DNA of 64,000 nt from Methylobacterium fujisawaense (GTDB taxonomy: Bacteria > Pseudomonadota > Alphaproteobacteria > Rhizobiales > Beijerinckiaceae), in NCBI RefSeq assembly GCF_014138435.1, contig NZ_JACJIM010000003.1:186001-250000 (forward strand), written 5' to 3'. Of the stretch, positions 16,680 through 24,995 are shown in pieces. The notes below the pieces were generated by a model. The model was given only the letters and a program-made list of their open reading frames with translations, was not told the DNA's origin and ran no database searches. Position 1 is the first letter of the stretch. Each line of letters begins with the position of its first letter. The position numbers and the translations under genes were made by a program.

Positions 16680-17069
16680 TCAGTCGGCCTGCGCGGTGCG
16701 GGTATCGCTGCGCCGCGCGGTCCAGTGGCCGGAGCAGAGGGACGAGACCTTCCAGGTCCCCGCGCCGCTCCCGGCCCGGAGCCGCCCCGTTCCCGTGCCG
16801 CTCGCGGTGCCGTTGTTGACGGTGAGCCCGACGCTGCCATCGGCCCCGACATGCCCGTTCACCTGCGCGCCGGCGGCTCCGGAGATCAGCTGCACGTGAC
16901 CCTCGCGAATGGCGAGCGCGTAGGTGTAGCGGGCGCTGCACAGACCGGTTTCCGTGACCAGTTCCACCGACCACCGTCCGTTGTGCGTGCCGGGCTCCGC
17001 GCTGGCGGGCGCGCAAAGGGGAAGGAACAGGCCGGCGGCGAGGGCCGCGACGGCGGTCAGCTTGATCAT
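16680..17069 (-). CDS. Small secreted beta-rich protein, unknown function
   Basis: Starting at ATG 17069 the 129-residue product begins with a textbook Sec signal (MIKLTAVAALAAGLFLPLCA, cleavage around APASA-EP). The mature part has NGRWSVELVTETGLCSARY, GHVGADGSVGLTVNNGTA and GSGAGTWKVSSLCSGHWTA. This is a compact, Gly-rich beta fold with two or three Cys likely to be disulfide-linked. Similar small exported proteins are common in Hyphomicrobiales, but I cannot name a family with certainty. The frame continues upstream to 17129 without signal-like character. Confidence 0.7.
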   Translation of the reverse strand: MIKLTAVAALAAGLFLPLCAPASAEPGTHNGRWSVELVTETGLCSARYTYALAIREGHVQLISGAAGAQVNGHVGADGSVGLTVNNGTASGTGTGRLRAGSGAGTWKVSSLCSGHWTARRSDTRTAQAD

Positions 17070-17429
17070 GCGGGGCGATCTCTCAGCGAAGTGGATGCCG
17101 CCTGAGGCGGGATGCACGGTCAGAATCATCGATCGGGGATGACTCGACGCTGAACGATCGAAGCGGCAAGAGTATGGCCGCCACGCGTTAGCTCAAGATA
17201 GATCAGGGTCGGCGAAGGGCGGAGTAATAGTCAAGCTCGATAGGGTCGAATCTGCTCTCCGATCGGAAGACCTGATGCCAAATCTCGCCGACATCCTGAG
17301 GTTTGGCAGGGGGGCGGCCGGCACGGGGCGCGCCAAGCCCGACCGGAGGGGGCGGGTCCCGTAAGCACGGGGCGCTCGGGATGCGAAGCGACGCGGGCTG
17401 CCCCGCGCGCAAACGAACGGCCCGGGCGA
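17070..17429. other. 360-bp intergenic stretch
   Basis: This region holds the promoter of the small secreted protein gene and the 3' flank of the Trm112-like gene. It is locally less GC-rich around 17130-17260. A short minus-strand frame (17203-17412) ends in a plausible-looking segment (DVGEIWHQVFRSESRFDP) that might be a gene remnant, but it has no recognisable family and no good start. No RNA gene was recognised. Confidence 0.4.
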
Positions 17430-17636
17430 TCAGTCCGTCAGCGGCCGGGCTTCTTCCGGCAGCATGATCGGGATCCCGTCGCGGATCGGATAAGCGAGCT
17501 TGGCGGAACGGCTGATCAGTTCCTGGCGGACGGAATCGTATTCCAGTGTCCCTTTGGTCAGCGGGCAGACCAGGATCTCCAAAAGCTTCGGGTCCACGCG
17601 GGTCGCTTCGACGGGGGCGGTGAGGTCGTTGGTCAT
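17430..17636 (-). CDS. Trm112-like small protein
   Basis: A 68-residue protein with the Trm112 pattern: [18 protein letters not shown], then [20 protein letters not shown] and an acidic end. Eukaryotic Trm112 activates several methyltransferases; bacterial members have a reduced zinc-knuckle (here only one Cys remains) and unknown partners. The gene starts 12 bp after the LON-domain gene and is the last member of the cnoX-like/LON/Trm112 operon, an association widespread in alphaproteobacteria. Confidence 0.9.
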   Translation of the reverse strand: MTNDLTAPVEATRVDPKLLEILVCPLTKGTLEYDSVRQELISRSAKLAYPIRDGIPIMLPEEARPLTD

Positions 17637-17648
17637 CGTTCGTGCAGC

Positions 17649-18314
17649 CTATTGCATCGTCGACTCGGGGCCCGAGCCGCGAACCAGTTCCATCTGCGTG
17701 ACCGCGATCAGGATCTCGGCCCGCGTCTTCAGGTCGGGGGCCTCGAGCATCGCCTGTTTCTCGCGCACACCGAACGGACTCATCATGCAGAGGGCGTTGA
17801 CCAGCGCCTCGTCGGGCGCCTCGTCGATTCCGGCCCAGTCCACCTTGAGGTCGTTCGACTCTACGAAGTCGCGCAACGCCTTGAGCACGCCCGCGCGGTC
17901 GACCTGCTCCTCGCCCGCCCGGGGCTCGAAGTCCACAGCGAAGTCGTCATAGGAGACGTGGCAGCGGCGATAGGGGCCGATCGAGGCCAATTCACTCTCG
18001 ACCCGGAAGCGCGTGATGCCGGTGAGCGAGATCAGGTATCGTCCGTCGCCGGTCTCCGCGTACTGGGTCACCCGCCCCGCGCAGCCGACGCGGTAGAGTT
18101 TCGGATTGGCCCCGCCCGATCCTTCCGGATCCGGCTGGATCATGCCGATGATCCGGTCCGTGCGCATAGCATCGTCGACCATGGCGAGATAGCGCGGCTC
18201 GAAGATGTTCAGCGGCATCTGCCCGCGGGGCAGCAGCAGCGCCCCGGAGAGGGGGAAGACCGGGATGACCGCGGGACAATCCGCCGGGCCCTTGTAGCTC
18301 GCATGGGTGCTCAT
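17649..18314 (-). CDS. LON N-terminal substrate-binding domain protein
   Basis: A 221-residue protein made only of the N-terminal domain of Lon proteases. It has VIPVFPLSGALLLPRGQMPLN near residue 16, IFEPRYLAMVDDAM near 37, and VGCAGRVTQYAETGDGRYLI near 76. A helical C-terminal part (LKALRDFVESNDLKVDW) completes it. There is no AAA ATPase or Ser-Lys protease domain, so it is not a protease by itself. It may act as a substrate adaptor, which is inference. It is the middle gene of a three-gene minus-strand operon, 49 bp after the thioredoxin-TPR gene and 12 bp before Trm112. Confidence 0.9.
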   Translation of the reverse strand: MSTHASYKGPADCPAVIPVFPLSGALLLPRGQMPLNIFEPRYLAMVDDAMRTDRIIGMIQPDPEGSGGANPKLYRVGCAGRVTQYAETGDGRYLISLTGITRFRVESELASIGPYRRCHVSYDDFAVDFEPRAGEEQVDRAGVLKALRDFVESNDLKVDWAGIDEAPDEALVNALCMMSPFGVREKQAMLEAPDLKTRAEILIAVTQMELVRGSGPESTMQ

Positions 18315-18363
18315 GGCGCCTCCCGGGGGGGCCGATTGGTGGTCCGAAGCGCGAGCCGGAACC

Positions 18364-19278
18364 TCACGAGAACAAAAGCGCCGAGAGCTTGCGCCGTCCG
18401 CGGATCGTATCCGGATCCATCACGCCCCAGGCCTCGAAGAACTGCAGCAGCTGCTTGCGCGCCCCGTCGTCGTTCCAGTCCTTGTCGCGCCGGCGCAGTT
18501 CGATCAGGTGGTCGACCGCCTGGCCGCGTTCGCCACGGGCGGCGAGGCCCAGCGCGAGGTCGAACCGCGCCTGATGGGCGTCCGGGTTGGCCTCCACTTC
18601 CCGCTGCACGCCCGCGAGATCGCCGAGCGAGGCGGCCTGCTCGGCGAGTTCGAGGGCGGCGCGGATGCCGGCGAGCGCCGGATCGCCAGCCTTCGCCTCC
18701 GGCACCATGGCCAGAACCCGCTTGGCATTCTCGATCTCGCCCGCGTCGAGCTGCATCTTGGCGAGGCCGGCCAGCGCCGTGACGTTGTCGGGCTGCTGCT
18801 CCAGGACCGCCGCGTAGATTTCCGCAGCACCGGCGAGGTCGCCCTCCTCGATGAGGGCGGCGGCGTCCGCCAGGGCGGCCTCGAGCGGATCCTGCTGAGG
18901 ACCGGCCACGCGCCCGATCAGCTCCTTGATCTGGCTCTCGGGGACCGCGCCCATGAAGCCGTCGACCGGCTGGCCCTTCTGGAAGACGATGACCGCCGGA
19001 ATCGACTGGATGCCGAGCTGACCCGCGATCGAGGGATGCTCGTCGATGTTCATCTTCACCAGGGCGACCGCGCCGACGGCCTCCCGGACCACCTTCTCCA
19101 GCACCGGCGTGAGCTGCTTGCAGGGCCCGCACCAGGGCGCCCAGAAGTCGACCAGCACAGGCCGGTGCATCGACTCGGCGAGCACGTCCTGCCGGAAGCT
19201 CGCAGTGGTCGTGTCCTTGATGAGGGTGCCGGTGTCGCCGGCCGGGGCACCGCCCCCGGCGAGGGTGTCGTTGAGCAT
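18364..19278 (-). CDS. Thioredoxin-TPR co-chaperone (CnoX/YbbN-like)
   Basis: A 304-residue protein with an N-terminal thioredoxin domain containing WAPWCGPCKQ near residue 50 and VDGFMGAVPESQIKELI at its end. A C-terminal TPR-like helical region (DLAGAAEIYAAVLEQQPDNV onward) follows. CnoX/YbbN protects substrates from over-oxidation and hands them to GroEL; E. coli YbbN lacks the second active-site Cys, but here WCGPC is intact, so redox activity is likely. ATG 19278 (MLNDTLAGG) was chosen; ATG 19332 is also open. It is the first gene of the operon with the LON-domain and Trm112-like genes. Confidence 0.9.
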   Translation of the reverse strand: MLNDTLAGGGAPAGDTGTLIKDTTTASFRQDVLAESMHRPVLVDFWAPWCGPCKQLTPVLEKVVREAVGAVALVKMNIDEHPSIAGQLGIQSIPAVIVFQKGQPVDGFMGAVPESQIKELIGRVAGPQQDPLEAALADAAALIEEGDLAGAAEIYAAVLEQQPDNVTALAGLAKMQLDAGEIENAKRVLAMVPEAKAGDPALAGIRAALELAEQAASLGDLAGVQREVEANPDAHQARFDLALGLAARGERGQAVDHLIELRRRDKDWNDDGARKQLLQFFEAWGVMDPDTIRGRRKLSALLFS

Positions 19279-19290
19279 CGGTCTGGCTTC

Positions 19291-19312
19291 GGAACCTTTT
19301 TCGTGGAGTTCC
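19291..19312 (-). promoter_or_regulatory. Inverted repeat GGAAC-N12-GTTCC ahead of the cnoX-like gene
   Basis: Directly upstream of the preferred start of the thioredoxin-TPR gene there is a perfect 5-bp inverted repeat with a 12-nt spacer. GGAAC is also the -35 core of EcfG stress promoters, but the spacing to GTT does not fit that class. It could be a regulator site or a leader hairpin. If the longer start at 19332 is used it would be inside the coding region. Confidence 0.2.
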
Positions 19313-19360
19313 CTAAATGGGGCTTCCGCCATGATCTGACCAGCCCAAAGACAGGGACGC

Positions 19361-19828
19361 TCAGCGGGCCGGTGCGGCGGCCGGCGCACCGGCAGGCGCC
19401 TTGGCCGCAGTCACGAACGTTCCGGCAAACGGGCGTCCGTCGGCCGTGCTGGCCTCGCAGGTGATCGCGGTGCGGCCCGGTTCCGGTGTGGAGAAGCGGC
19501 AGGCGCCGATCGCCAGGACCGGGGCGCCATCCTTTCCGGTGGTGACCACGTTGATCGGCTGCAGCGGATCGGTCTCCTCGGTGGCTTCCTGCTGGGCGCC
19601 GTTACCGCTGAAGCTGAGCGCCTGACCGTCGGAGGTGGTGAAGTCGAAGCTGGTGCGATTGCGGCTCACCGCGTTCGTCAGGACGTTGCTGCAGGAGCTG
19701 CTCAGATCCTGCGTGCCGATCACGAGCTTCTCGCAGGTGCCGTCCAGCCGCAACGCGGCCTGGGCGCGTGCCGCGGAGGGAAGACTGACGAGAGCGCAGA
19801 GCAGCGCGAGGCGCAGGCGATTGGTCAT
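19361..19828 (-). CDS. Secreted protein of unknown function, 155 aa
   Basis: The protein starts with a Sec signal peptide (MTNRLRLALLCALVSLPSAA, cleavage near ARAQA). The mature part has two Cys (DGTCEKLV and SSSCSNVLT) likely to be disulfide-bonded, a beta-rich middle (TSFDFTTSDGQALSFSG), GACRFSTPEPGRTAITCEAS with another Cys pair, and an Ala/Pro tail. No named family is recognised. It is probably periplasmic. It is transcribed in the same direction as the cnoX-like operon and ends 83 bp before its start. Confidence 0.7.
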   Translation of the reverse strand: MTNRLRLALLCALVSLPSAARAQAALRLDGTCEKLVIGTQDLSSSCSNVLTNAVSRNRTSFDFTTSDGQALSFSGNGAQQEATEETDPLQPINVVTTGKDGAPVLAIGACRFSTPEPGRTAITCEASTADGRPFAGTFVTAAKAPAGAPAAAPAR

Positions 19829-19950
19829 GGCGGGTCGGGCATCCTCCGGTTGAGAGCCGAACTAGGCGCACGGCGCCCGCCGTCGAGGGGGCGGCATCGG
19901 GACGGGGCCGGCGTCGGGCTCACCACGGGCCGAACCCCCACCGCAGCCGG

Positions 19951-20928
19951 CTAGGCCGCAAACCGCAGGGCACGGTCGTTCGGGGCGGCGAAATCCAGCT
20001 CCGGTCCGAGGGGCACGATCCCCGTCGGATTGATGGTCGGATGGCTCTCGTAATAATGCCGCTTGATATGCGTCAGATCGACGGTCGGCGCGATGCCGGG
20101 CATGGCATAGAGATCGCGGAGATAGTTCGACAGGTTCGGATAGTCGGCGATCCGGCGCCTGTTGCACTTGAAGTGCCCGACATAGACCGCGTCGAACCGC
20201 ACCAGGGTGGTGAACAGGCGGATATCCGCCTCGGTCACGCGGTCGCCGCAGAGGTAACGGCTCCGGTCGAGCCGCGCTTCGAGCGCATCGAGCTCGGCGA
20301 ACAGGGCCTCGAAGGCTTGGGCATAGGCGTCCTGGGTGGTGGCGAAGCCCGCCTTGTAGACACCGTTGTTCACCCGGTCGTAGACCCGAGCGTTCACCGC
20401 GTCGATCTCGGGACGCAGGTCCGCCGGGTAGAGATCCGGACCCGTACCCCCGAAGGCGTCGTTCAGCATCCGCAGGATCTCGGCGGATTCGTTCGACACG
20501 ATGGTGCCGCGCTCCCGGTCCCACAGCACCGGCACGGTGACGCGGCCGCTGTAGGACGGGTCGGCCGCCAGGTAGACCTCGTAGAGGCGCCGTGCGCCGT
20601 GGATCGGGTCCGGCGTCGCGCCCGGCGTGTCACCGAACACCCAGCCCTCGGCGCCCATATGCGGATCGACCACCGAGACGGAGATCACGTCTTCCAGCCC
20701 TTTGAGCGCGCGCCCGATCAGCGTGCGGTGCGCCCAGGGACAGGCCAGGGAGACGTAGAGATGGTAGCGGCCCGGCTCGGCCCGGAAGCCGCCCGATCCG
20801 GAGGGACCCGGTGATCCGTCGGCGGTCACCCAGTTGCGGAAGGCCGAGGCCTTGCGCTCGAAGCGGCCGCCCGTCGCGGCGGTATCGTACCACTGGTCGC
20901 GCCAGATGCCGTCCACGAGGAGGCCCAT
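19951..20928 (-). CDS. Glutathionyl-hydroquinone reductase (Xi-class GST)
   Basis: From ATG 20928 the product is 325 residues, typical for YqjG/PcpF-type enzymes. It carries the Xi-class active site YVSLACPWAHRTLI (catalytic Cys in CPWA) and VVDPHMGAEGWVFGD. Further conserved segments are VPVLWDRERGTIVSNESAEI, then YDRVNNGVYKAGFATTQDAY and RYLCGDRVTEADIRLFTTLV. These enzymes remove glutathione from glutathionyl-hydroquinones. ATG 20946 is a second in-frame start. The frame remains open much farther upstream only as an antisense shadow of the SGNH gene. It stands alone, divergent from a small membrane protein gene. Confidence 0.93.
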   Translation of the reverse strand: MGLLVDGIWRDQWYDTAATGGRFERKASAFRNWVTADGSPGPSGSGGFRAEPGRYHLYVSLACPWAHRTLIGRALKGLEDVISVSVVDPHMGAEGWVFGDTPGATPDPIHGARRLYEVYLAADPSYSGRVTVPVLWDRERGTIVSNESAEILRMLNDAFGGTGPDLYPADLRPEIDAVNARVYDRVNNGVYKAGFATTQDAYAQAFEALFAELDALEARLDRSRYLCGDRVTEADIRLFTTLVRFDAVYVGHFKCNRRRIADYPNLSNYLRDLYAMPGIAPTVDLTHIKRHYYESHPTINPTGIVPLGPELDFAAPNDRALRFAA

Positions 20929-21192
20929 CGTCGTCTCCGGTCCCATAAGCGATCCGACCCAGATGGGCCTCGCGCGGCGTCTGTGAAGACGGATGCCGGT
21001 CTGCATCCGAGGAGCGCCGACCGCGCGACCGGTGCGCCCGGTCCCGCCGGCCCGCGAGTTCTGCGCAAGGCAGGGCTGCGCCGATCCTTCTGTTGCGGTG
21101 CAGCAAACTGAGCCATCTCTCGGGCACCCACCCGTCGCCGCGCACGTGCCGCAGCGGCCCGATCGCGTGGGGAGATCGATGGAGGTGAAGTG

Positions 21193-21417
21193 ATGTCGTT
21201 CGCGCTGGTGCCCGTCGCCGAGGCGGCCCTGTTCACGTTCGGATGCTTGGTGATCCATGCTCTGCGGCGCCATGCCGACGTGGTCACGGCAACGCTCGCG
21301 TGCCTCGCGACACTCCTCGTCCTGATGATCGGGATCGCCTGCGCGCCGGAATCCGTCGCCAAGTATCAGGCCGCCAGCGTCACCGACTTCGCCCGCCTGG
21401 ATCCGGCCATCTACTGA
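21193..21417 (+). CDS. Small two-helix membrane protein, 74 aa
   Basis: ATG 21193 lies a proper distance behind GGAGG (21181-21185). The product has a hydrophobic segment at about residues 4-22 (LVPVAEAALFTFGCLVIHAL), a short basic-acidic loop, and a second hydrophobic segment (TATLACLATLLVLMIGIAC). It ends in a polar tail (SVAKYQAASVTDFARLDP). No family is recognised. The end overlaps the 3' end of the convergent SGNH gene by 7 bp. Confidence 0.6.
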   Translation: MSFALVPVAEAALFTFGCLVIHALRRHADVVTATLACLATLLVLMIGIACAPESVAKYQAASVTDFARLDPAIY

Positions 21418-22370
21418 GGCGCCACGGCACGTCCCAGGCCGTCGCTCCCGAGCCGTGCGAGGCGACCGCCCGTCCCGCGCTGACCGGCGACGGCCACGTC
21501 GAAATCGTCCTTCGGCAGCTTGGCCAGGAAGCGCTCGGCGATCTCGAACAGCAGGATGTCCGGACGCACGCGCTCGATGTAGGGCCAGTCGAGGCTCGAG
21601 GACCAGATGAAGTGAACCTCGCTGAAACTCTCGGCGAGCAGCCCGGTCAGCAGGAACGGGTCGAAATGGGCGCAGGAATCGCCGAACAGGACGAGCCGTC
21701 GCGGATCGGCCCCCGGGGACGGGTTTCGATAGACGACATGCGCGCCGACATGCACCTCGCGGTCGCGTCCCTGCGCCTCGTAGGCGGCCAGTAGCGGCCC
21801 CGTCTCCACCCGCATCGCATCGCGCTGCAGCATGAACCGCTCCAGCCGCTCGCGCGGCCGCTCGGGCAGCTTCTCGCCGAGATCCATGATCTGTTCCGAG
21901 ACGGTACCGGGACGCCCGCCGATATCGGCGGGCGGAACCGCCCCGAGCGCCCGCATGATCTCGCGATAGGCCAGCAGGCACCCCTGCGCGGTCCAGTGGG
22001 TGTCGGTGCGCAGGTAGAGTGGCGTCGCTCCGTTGCGGGCAGCGCGAAGCGGCGCGAGAAGGTCGAGATAGGCCGGGTGTCGCGCGAGGCGTCGGGCCAG
22101 TCGCCGGGTCGAAGCCTTGCCCGGCGCGTAGCGCAGGCCGTCGGTCTTGTCGTCGTAGACCGACAGCTTCTCCGGCACGATCACGTGGAGGCAGCGAATG
22201 CCGAGGTCCTCGGCCCGCCGCGCACGGGCCTTGATCAGCCGCGTCCAGCCGCGCAGCAGCAGCCAGTGCCGCAGACCGCCGCGATACCGGTCCATGACCC
22301 GGTTGGTTCCTCCGGTGAGAAATAACCAGCCGTCGCGGCCGACATGGACGCTCTCCCTGCCTGAAGACAT
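21411..22370 (-). CDS. AlgX/AlgJ-like SGNH-fold protein
   Basis: A 319-residue protein with the motifs of the alginate O-acetyltransferase AlgX/AlgJ group. It has VGRDGWLFLTGGTNRVMDRY near the start, then LHVIVPEKLSVYDDK. RTDTHWTAQG carries the Asp-His-Trp catalytic motif near residue 122. LVLFGDSCAHF carries the nucleophile Ser in GDS near residue 228. These proteins transfer acetyl groups to exopolysaccharides, normally with an AlgI-type MBOAT partner. No signal peptide is obvious, unusual for a periplasmic AlgX/J. No AlgI or polysaccharide genes are adjacent, so this is an orphan. Catalytic function is inferred. Confidence 0.85.
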   Translation of the reverse strand: MSSGRESVHVGRDGWLFLTGGTNRVMDRYRGGLRHWLLLRGWTRLIKARARRAEDLGIRCLHVIVPEKLSVYDDKTDGLRYAPGKASTRRLARRLARHPAYLDLLAPLRAARNGATPLYLRTDTHWTAQGCLLAYREIMRALGAVPPADIGGRPGTVSEQIMDLGEKLPERPRERLERFMLQRDAMRVETGPLLAAYEAQGRDREVHVGAHVVYRNPSPGADPRRLVLFGDSCAHFDPFLLTGLLAESFSEVHFIWSSSLDWPYIERVRPDILLFEIAERFLAKLPKDDFDVAVAGQRGTGGRLARLGSDGLGRAVAPQ

Positions 22371-22442
22371 GACGGTGCTTTAGCCGCACCGTGAGCGGGC
22401 GACTAGGCCGGACCCGGTGCCGGCACGAGGCGTTCCTCAGGC

Positions 22443-23558
22443 ATGCCGCCTTCGTCCCTCCCGGCCGTTCAGCCCCCCGATGGCCCGGAGCCCGTCCGCC
22501 CGGGGCGCCCGTGGCGCCCGCGCCGAGTGCTGGTGATGCCGTCCGCTCTGGAGCATCCCCATGGCCGGGCCATGCAGGCCCGCGCCGAGGCCCTGGGCCT
22601 GCCGGTGGAGCGCCTGCCGTCCAACCGCCTGCCGAGCCCGCGCGAGGCGGATCCCCGCCGGGCCTACGCGGCCGCGAAGGCGACCCTCGTCCTGACGAGC
22701 GCCCCGCCGACCAAGCTGCGGCTGCAGCCGATCCCGCCCTCGGCCGACTGGCGCTTCGACCTTGCCGAGGGCTGCCCCGCCCATTGCCAGTACTGCTACC
22801 TCGCCGGCTCGCTCGCGGGGCCGCCGGTGACGCGCGCCTATGCCAATCTCGAGGCGATCCTCGGCAACCTCACGGCCTATGCCGGGCGCGGGGCAGTGAC
22901 CTCGGCGTCCCGGGAGCGGGCGCACGAGGGAACCACCTTCGAGGCGTCCTGCTACACCGATCCGCTCGGCATCGAGCACCTGACCGGCTCGCTCTCGGCG
23001 GCGATCCGGCATTTCGGCGCCTGGGACGCGCCGGTTCAGTTGCGCTTCACCACCAAGTTCGCCGCGGTGGCACCGCTCCTCGACCTGCCGCACAACCGGC
23101 GCACGCGGATCCGCTTCTCGGTCAACCCGCGGGCCGCCGCGCGTTACGAGGGCGGCACCGATCCCCTCCCCGCCCGGCTCGCCGCCATGGCCGAGGTGGC
23201 CCGGGCCGGTTATCCGGTCGGCCTGACCGTCGCGCCGATCCTGCCGGTCCCGGACTGGGAGGCAGCCTATGCCGGGCTGATCCGCGCCGCCGCCGACGCC
23301 CTCGCCGATGTGCCGGATCTCGACCTCACCGCCGAACTCATCACCCATCGCTTCACCCCCGGCTCGAAGGCGGTGCTGCGCGGCTGGTATCCCGGCTCGG
23401 ACCTGCCCCTCGACGAGGCCGAGCGCGTCGAGAAGCGCACCAAGTTCGGCTCCGTGAAGTATGTCTTCCCGAAGCTCCTGATGCAGGCGATGCGCAGCCA
23501 CCTCACCGCGTGCCTCGCCCGAGACCTGCCGAAGGCGCGGATTCTGTACTGGACCTGA
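22443..23558 (+). CDS. Spore photoproduct lyase-like radical SAM protein
   Basis: A 371-residue radical SAM enzyme of the SplB family. The [4Fe-4S] motif is CPAHCQYCYL (C-x3-C-x2-C) near residue 117, preceded by WRFDLAEG, and the family's GTTFEASCYTDPLGIEHLTG follows. RIRFSVNPRAAARYEGGT and ELITHRFTPGSK are also in place. It ends KARILYWT, so the C-terminal Cys of true SplB near the active site is not evident at the end. SplB repairs spore photoproduct DNA damage in Bacillus, but this lineage does not sporulate, so its substrate may be a UV dimer or something else. The downstream 2'-5' RNA ligase-like gene begins 27 bp later. Confidence 0.9.
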   Translation: MPPSSLPAVQPPDGPEPVRPGRPWRPRRVLVMPSALEHPHGRAMQARAEALGLPVERLPSNRLPSPREADPRRAYAAAKATLVLTSAPPTKLRLQPIPPSADWRFDLAEGCPAHCQYCYLAGSLAGPPVTRAYANLEAILGNLTAYAGRGAVTSASRERAHEGTTFEASCYTDPLGIEHLTGSLSAAIRHFGAWDAPVQLRFTTKFAAVAPLLDLPHNRRTRIRFSVNPRAAARYEGGTDPLPARLAAMAEVARAGYPVGLTVAPILPVPDWEAAYAGLIRAAADALADVPDLDLTAELITHRFTPGSKAVLRGWYPGSDLPLDEAERVEKRTKFGSVKYVFPKLLMQAMRSHLTACLARDLPKARILYWT

Positions 23559-23584
23559 GCGGCTTCGGGCGCCATCTGGCCCGC

Positions 23585-24103
23585 ATGATGGACGCGGACC
23601 CCCTGATCCTGACGCTCGCCTTCGATGAGCCGACCTTCGCCCGGTTCGACGGCGAGCGGCGTCGCTACTTCCCCGAATCGCTGAATCGCATTCCCGCCCA
23701 TGCGACCCTGTTCCACCACCTTCCGGGCGACCGGGAGCGGGGCGTGATCGAGGCCATCACCGCCCTCGCCCGCACCGTTCCGACGCCGGAGGTCGCCGTG
23801 ACGGGCCTGCGCTTCACCGGCCGCGGCGTCGCCTACGTGCTCGAATCCGATGCGCTGTCGAACTTCCGGGCCCGCCTTGCGCAGGGCTTCGCGCCTCATC
23901 TCACCGCCCAGGATCGGCAGGGCTGGCGCCCCCACGTTACGGTCCAGAACAAGGTGGCTCCGGACAAGGCCCGGGCGCTCCACGCCGACCTGTCGGCCGG
24001 TTTCGCGCCGTTCCGCTTCGCCGCGCCGGCGACGCTGCTCTGGCGCTACCGTGGCGGTCCCTGGGATGCGGTGGCCCGCCTGCCCTTCGGAGAGAACGAC
24101 TGA
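23585..24103 (+). CDS. 2'-5' RNA ligase-superfamily (2H phosphoesterase) protein
   Basis: Starting at ATG 23585 (MMDADPLILTLAFDE) the 172-residue protein has both HxT motifs of the 2H phosphoesterase fold. These are HATLFHHLPG near residue 39 and HVTVQNKVAP near residue 118. Known relatives include ThpR and RNA cyclic phosphodiesterases, which act on 2',3'-cyclic or 2'-5' linkages; the actual substrate here is unknown. It lies in a rightward run with the SplB-like and PAP2 genes at very short spacing (27 bp and 31 bp), suggesting one transcript. Confidence 0.88.
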   Translation: MMDADPLILTLAFDEPTFARFDGERRRYFPESLNRIPAHATLFHHLPGDRERGVIEAITALARTVPTPEVAVTGLRFTGRGVAYVLESDALSNFRARLAQGFAPHLTAQDRQGWRPHVTVQNKVAPDKARALHADLSAGFAPFRFAAPATLLWRYRGGPWDAVARLPFGEND

Positions 24104-24134
24104 TGACGCACGTCCCCGACCCGGATCCCGCCGC

Positions 24135-24893
24135 ATGAAGGCCCCGAGCCAGATCCGCAACAATCGCCTGATCGAGCCCGCCCTGGCGGTGTGGCTGCGG
24201 TTGCGCCTGAACGAAGTCGGTCCCCTCGTCGCCCTGCTCTGCCTGAGCACCCTCGGCTATGGGTTCTTCTACCTCGCCCACGAGGTCGGCGAGGGCTCCA
24301 CCGCGGCCCTCGACCGCCGGATCCTGCTCGCCCTGCGCAACCCCGCCGATCTCGCCGATCCGATCGGGCCGCCCTGGCTCGAGGAGACGATGCGCGACAT
24401 CACCGGGCTCGGCAGCGTCTTCACGGTGCTGTTCCTCACCTGCGCGGTGGCGGGCTATCTCGCCGTGTCCGGGCGGCGGCGCATCGGCCTCTACGTTCTG
24501 GCCGCGGTGGGCAGCGGCGAGCTGGTCTCGACCTTGCTGAAGATGCTCTACCACCGGCCGCGACCAGACCTCGTCCCTCACGGCATGGAAGTGTTCACGG
24601 CGAGTTTTCCGAGCGGCCACGCCACCATGTCGGCCATCGCATATCTGACCCTGGCGACCCTCATCGCCCGGGTCGAGCGCAACCGCCGCGCGAAGGCACT
24701 GGTCCTGGCCCTCGGAGTCAGCGTGACGCTGCTGGTCGGCATCAGCCGTATCTATCTCGGCGTGCACTGGCCGAGCGACGTGCTGGCCGGCTGGTGCATC
24801 GGCGCGGCCTGGGCATCCCTGTGCTGGTTCGTCGCCCTGCAGCTGCAGCGTCGCGGCGAGGTCGAGGCGCCCGATCCGCCGCCGCCCGCCTGA
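24135..24893 (+). CDS. PAP2-family membrane phosphatase
   Basis: A 252-residue integral membrane protein. It has the three phosphatase motifs: KMLYHRPRPD (motif 1), FPSGHATMSA (motif 2) and SRIYLGVHWPSDVLAG (motif 3, with catalytic His and Asp). About six membrane helices, an N-terminal cytoplasmic segment and a Pro-rich C-terminal tail complete it. Substrates in the family include undecaprenyl pyrophosphate, phosphatidate and PGP; which applies here is not readable. It closes the SplB-like/2H/PAP2 run. The N-terminus KAPSQIRNNRLIEP matches no signal peptide. Confidence 0.92.
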   Translation: MKAPSQIRNNRLIEPALAVWLRLRLNEVGPLVALLCLSTLGYGFFYLAHEVGEGSTAALDRRILLALRNPADLADPIGPPWLEETMRDITGLGSVFTVLFLTCAVAGYLAVSGRRRIGLYVLAAVGSGELVSTLLKMLYHRPRPDLVPHGMEVFTASFPSGHATMSAIAYLTLATLIARVERNRRAKALVLALGVSVTLLVGISRIYLGVHWPSDVLAGWCIGAAWASLCWFVALQLQRRGEVEAPDPPPPA

Positions 24894-24995
24894 GGCCAAC
24901 GTTAAGGTAAACCGACGGTTAAAGGAGACGCGCCGGTCCGCTTCGGGCTGAAAGGCGGTTGTCCCGACATCCGAACCCATCAGGATGAAGCGCTC

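Noticed and set aside
24902..24922. Two TTAA half-sites before the PilZ gene as a CtrA box.
   Set aside because: The halves are 13 nt apart, not 7, so the full CtrA consensus is not met.
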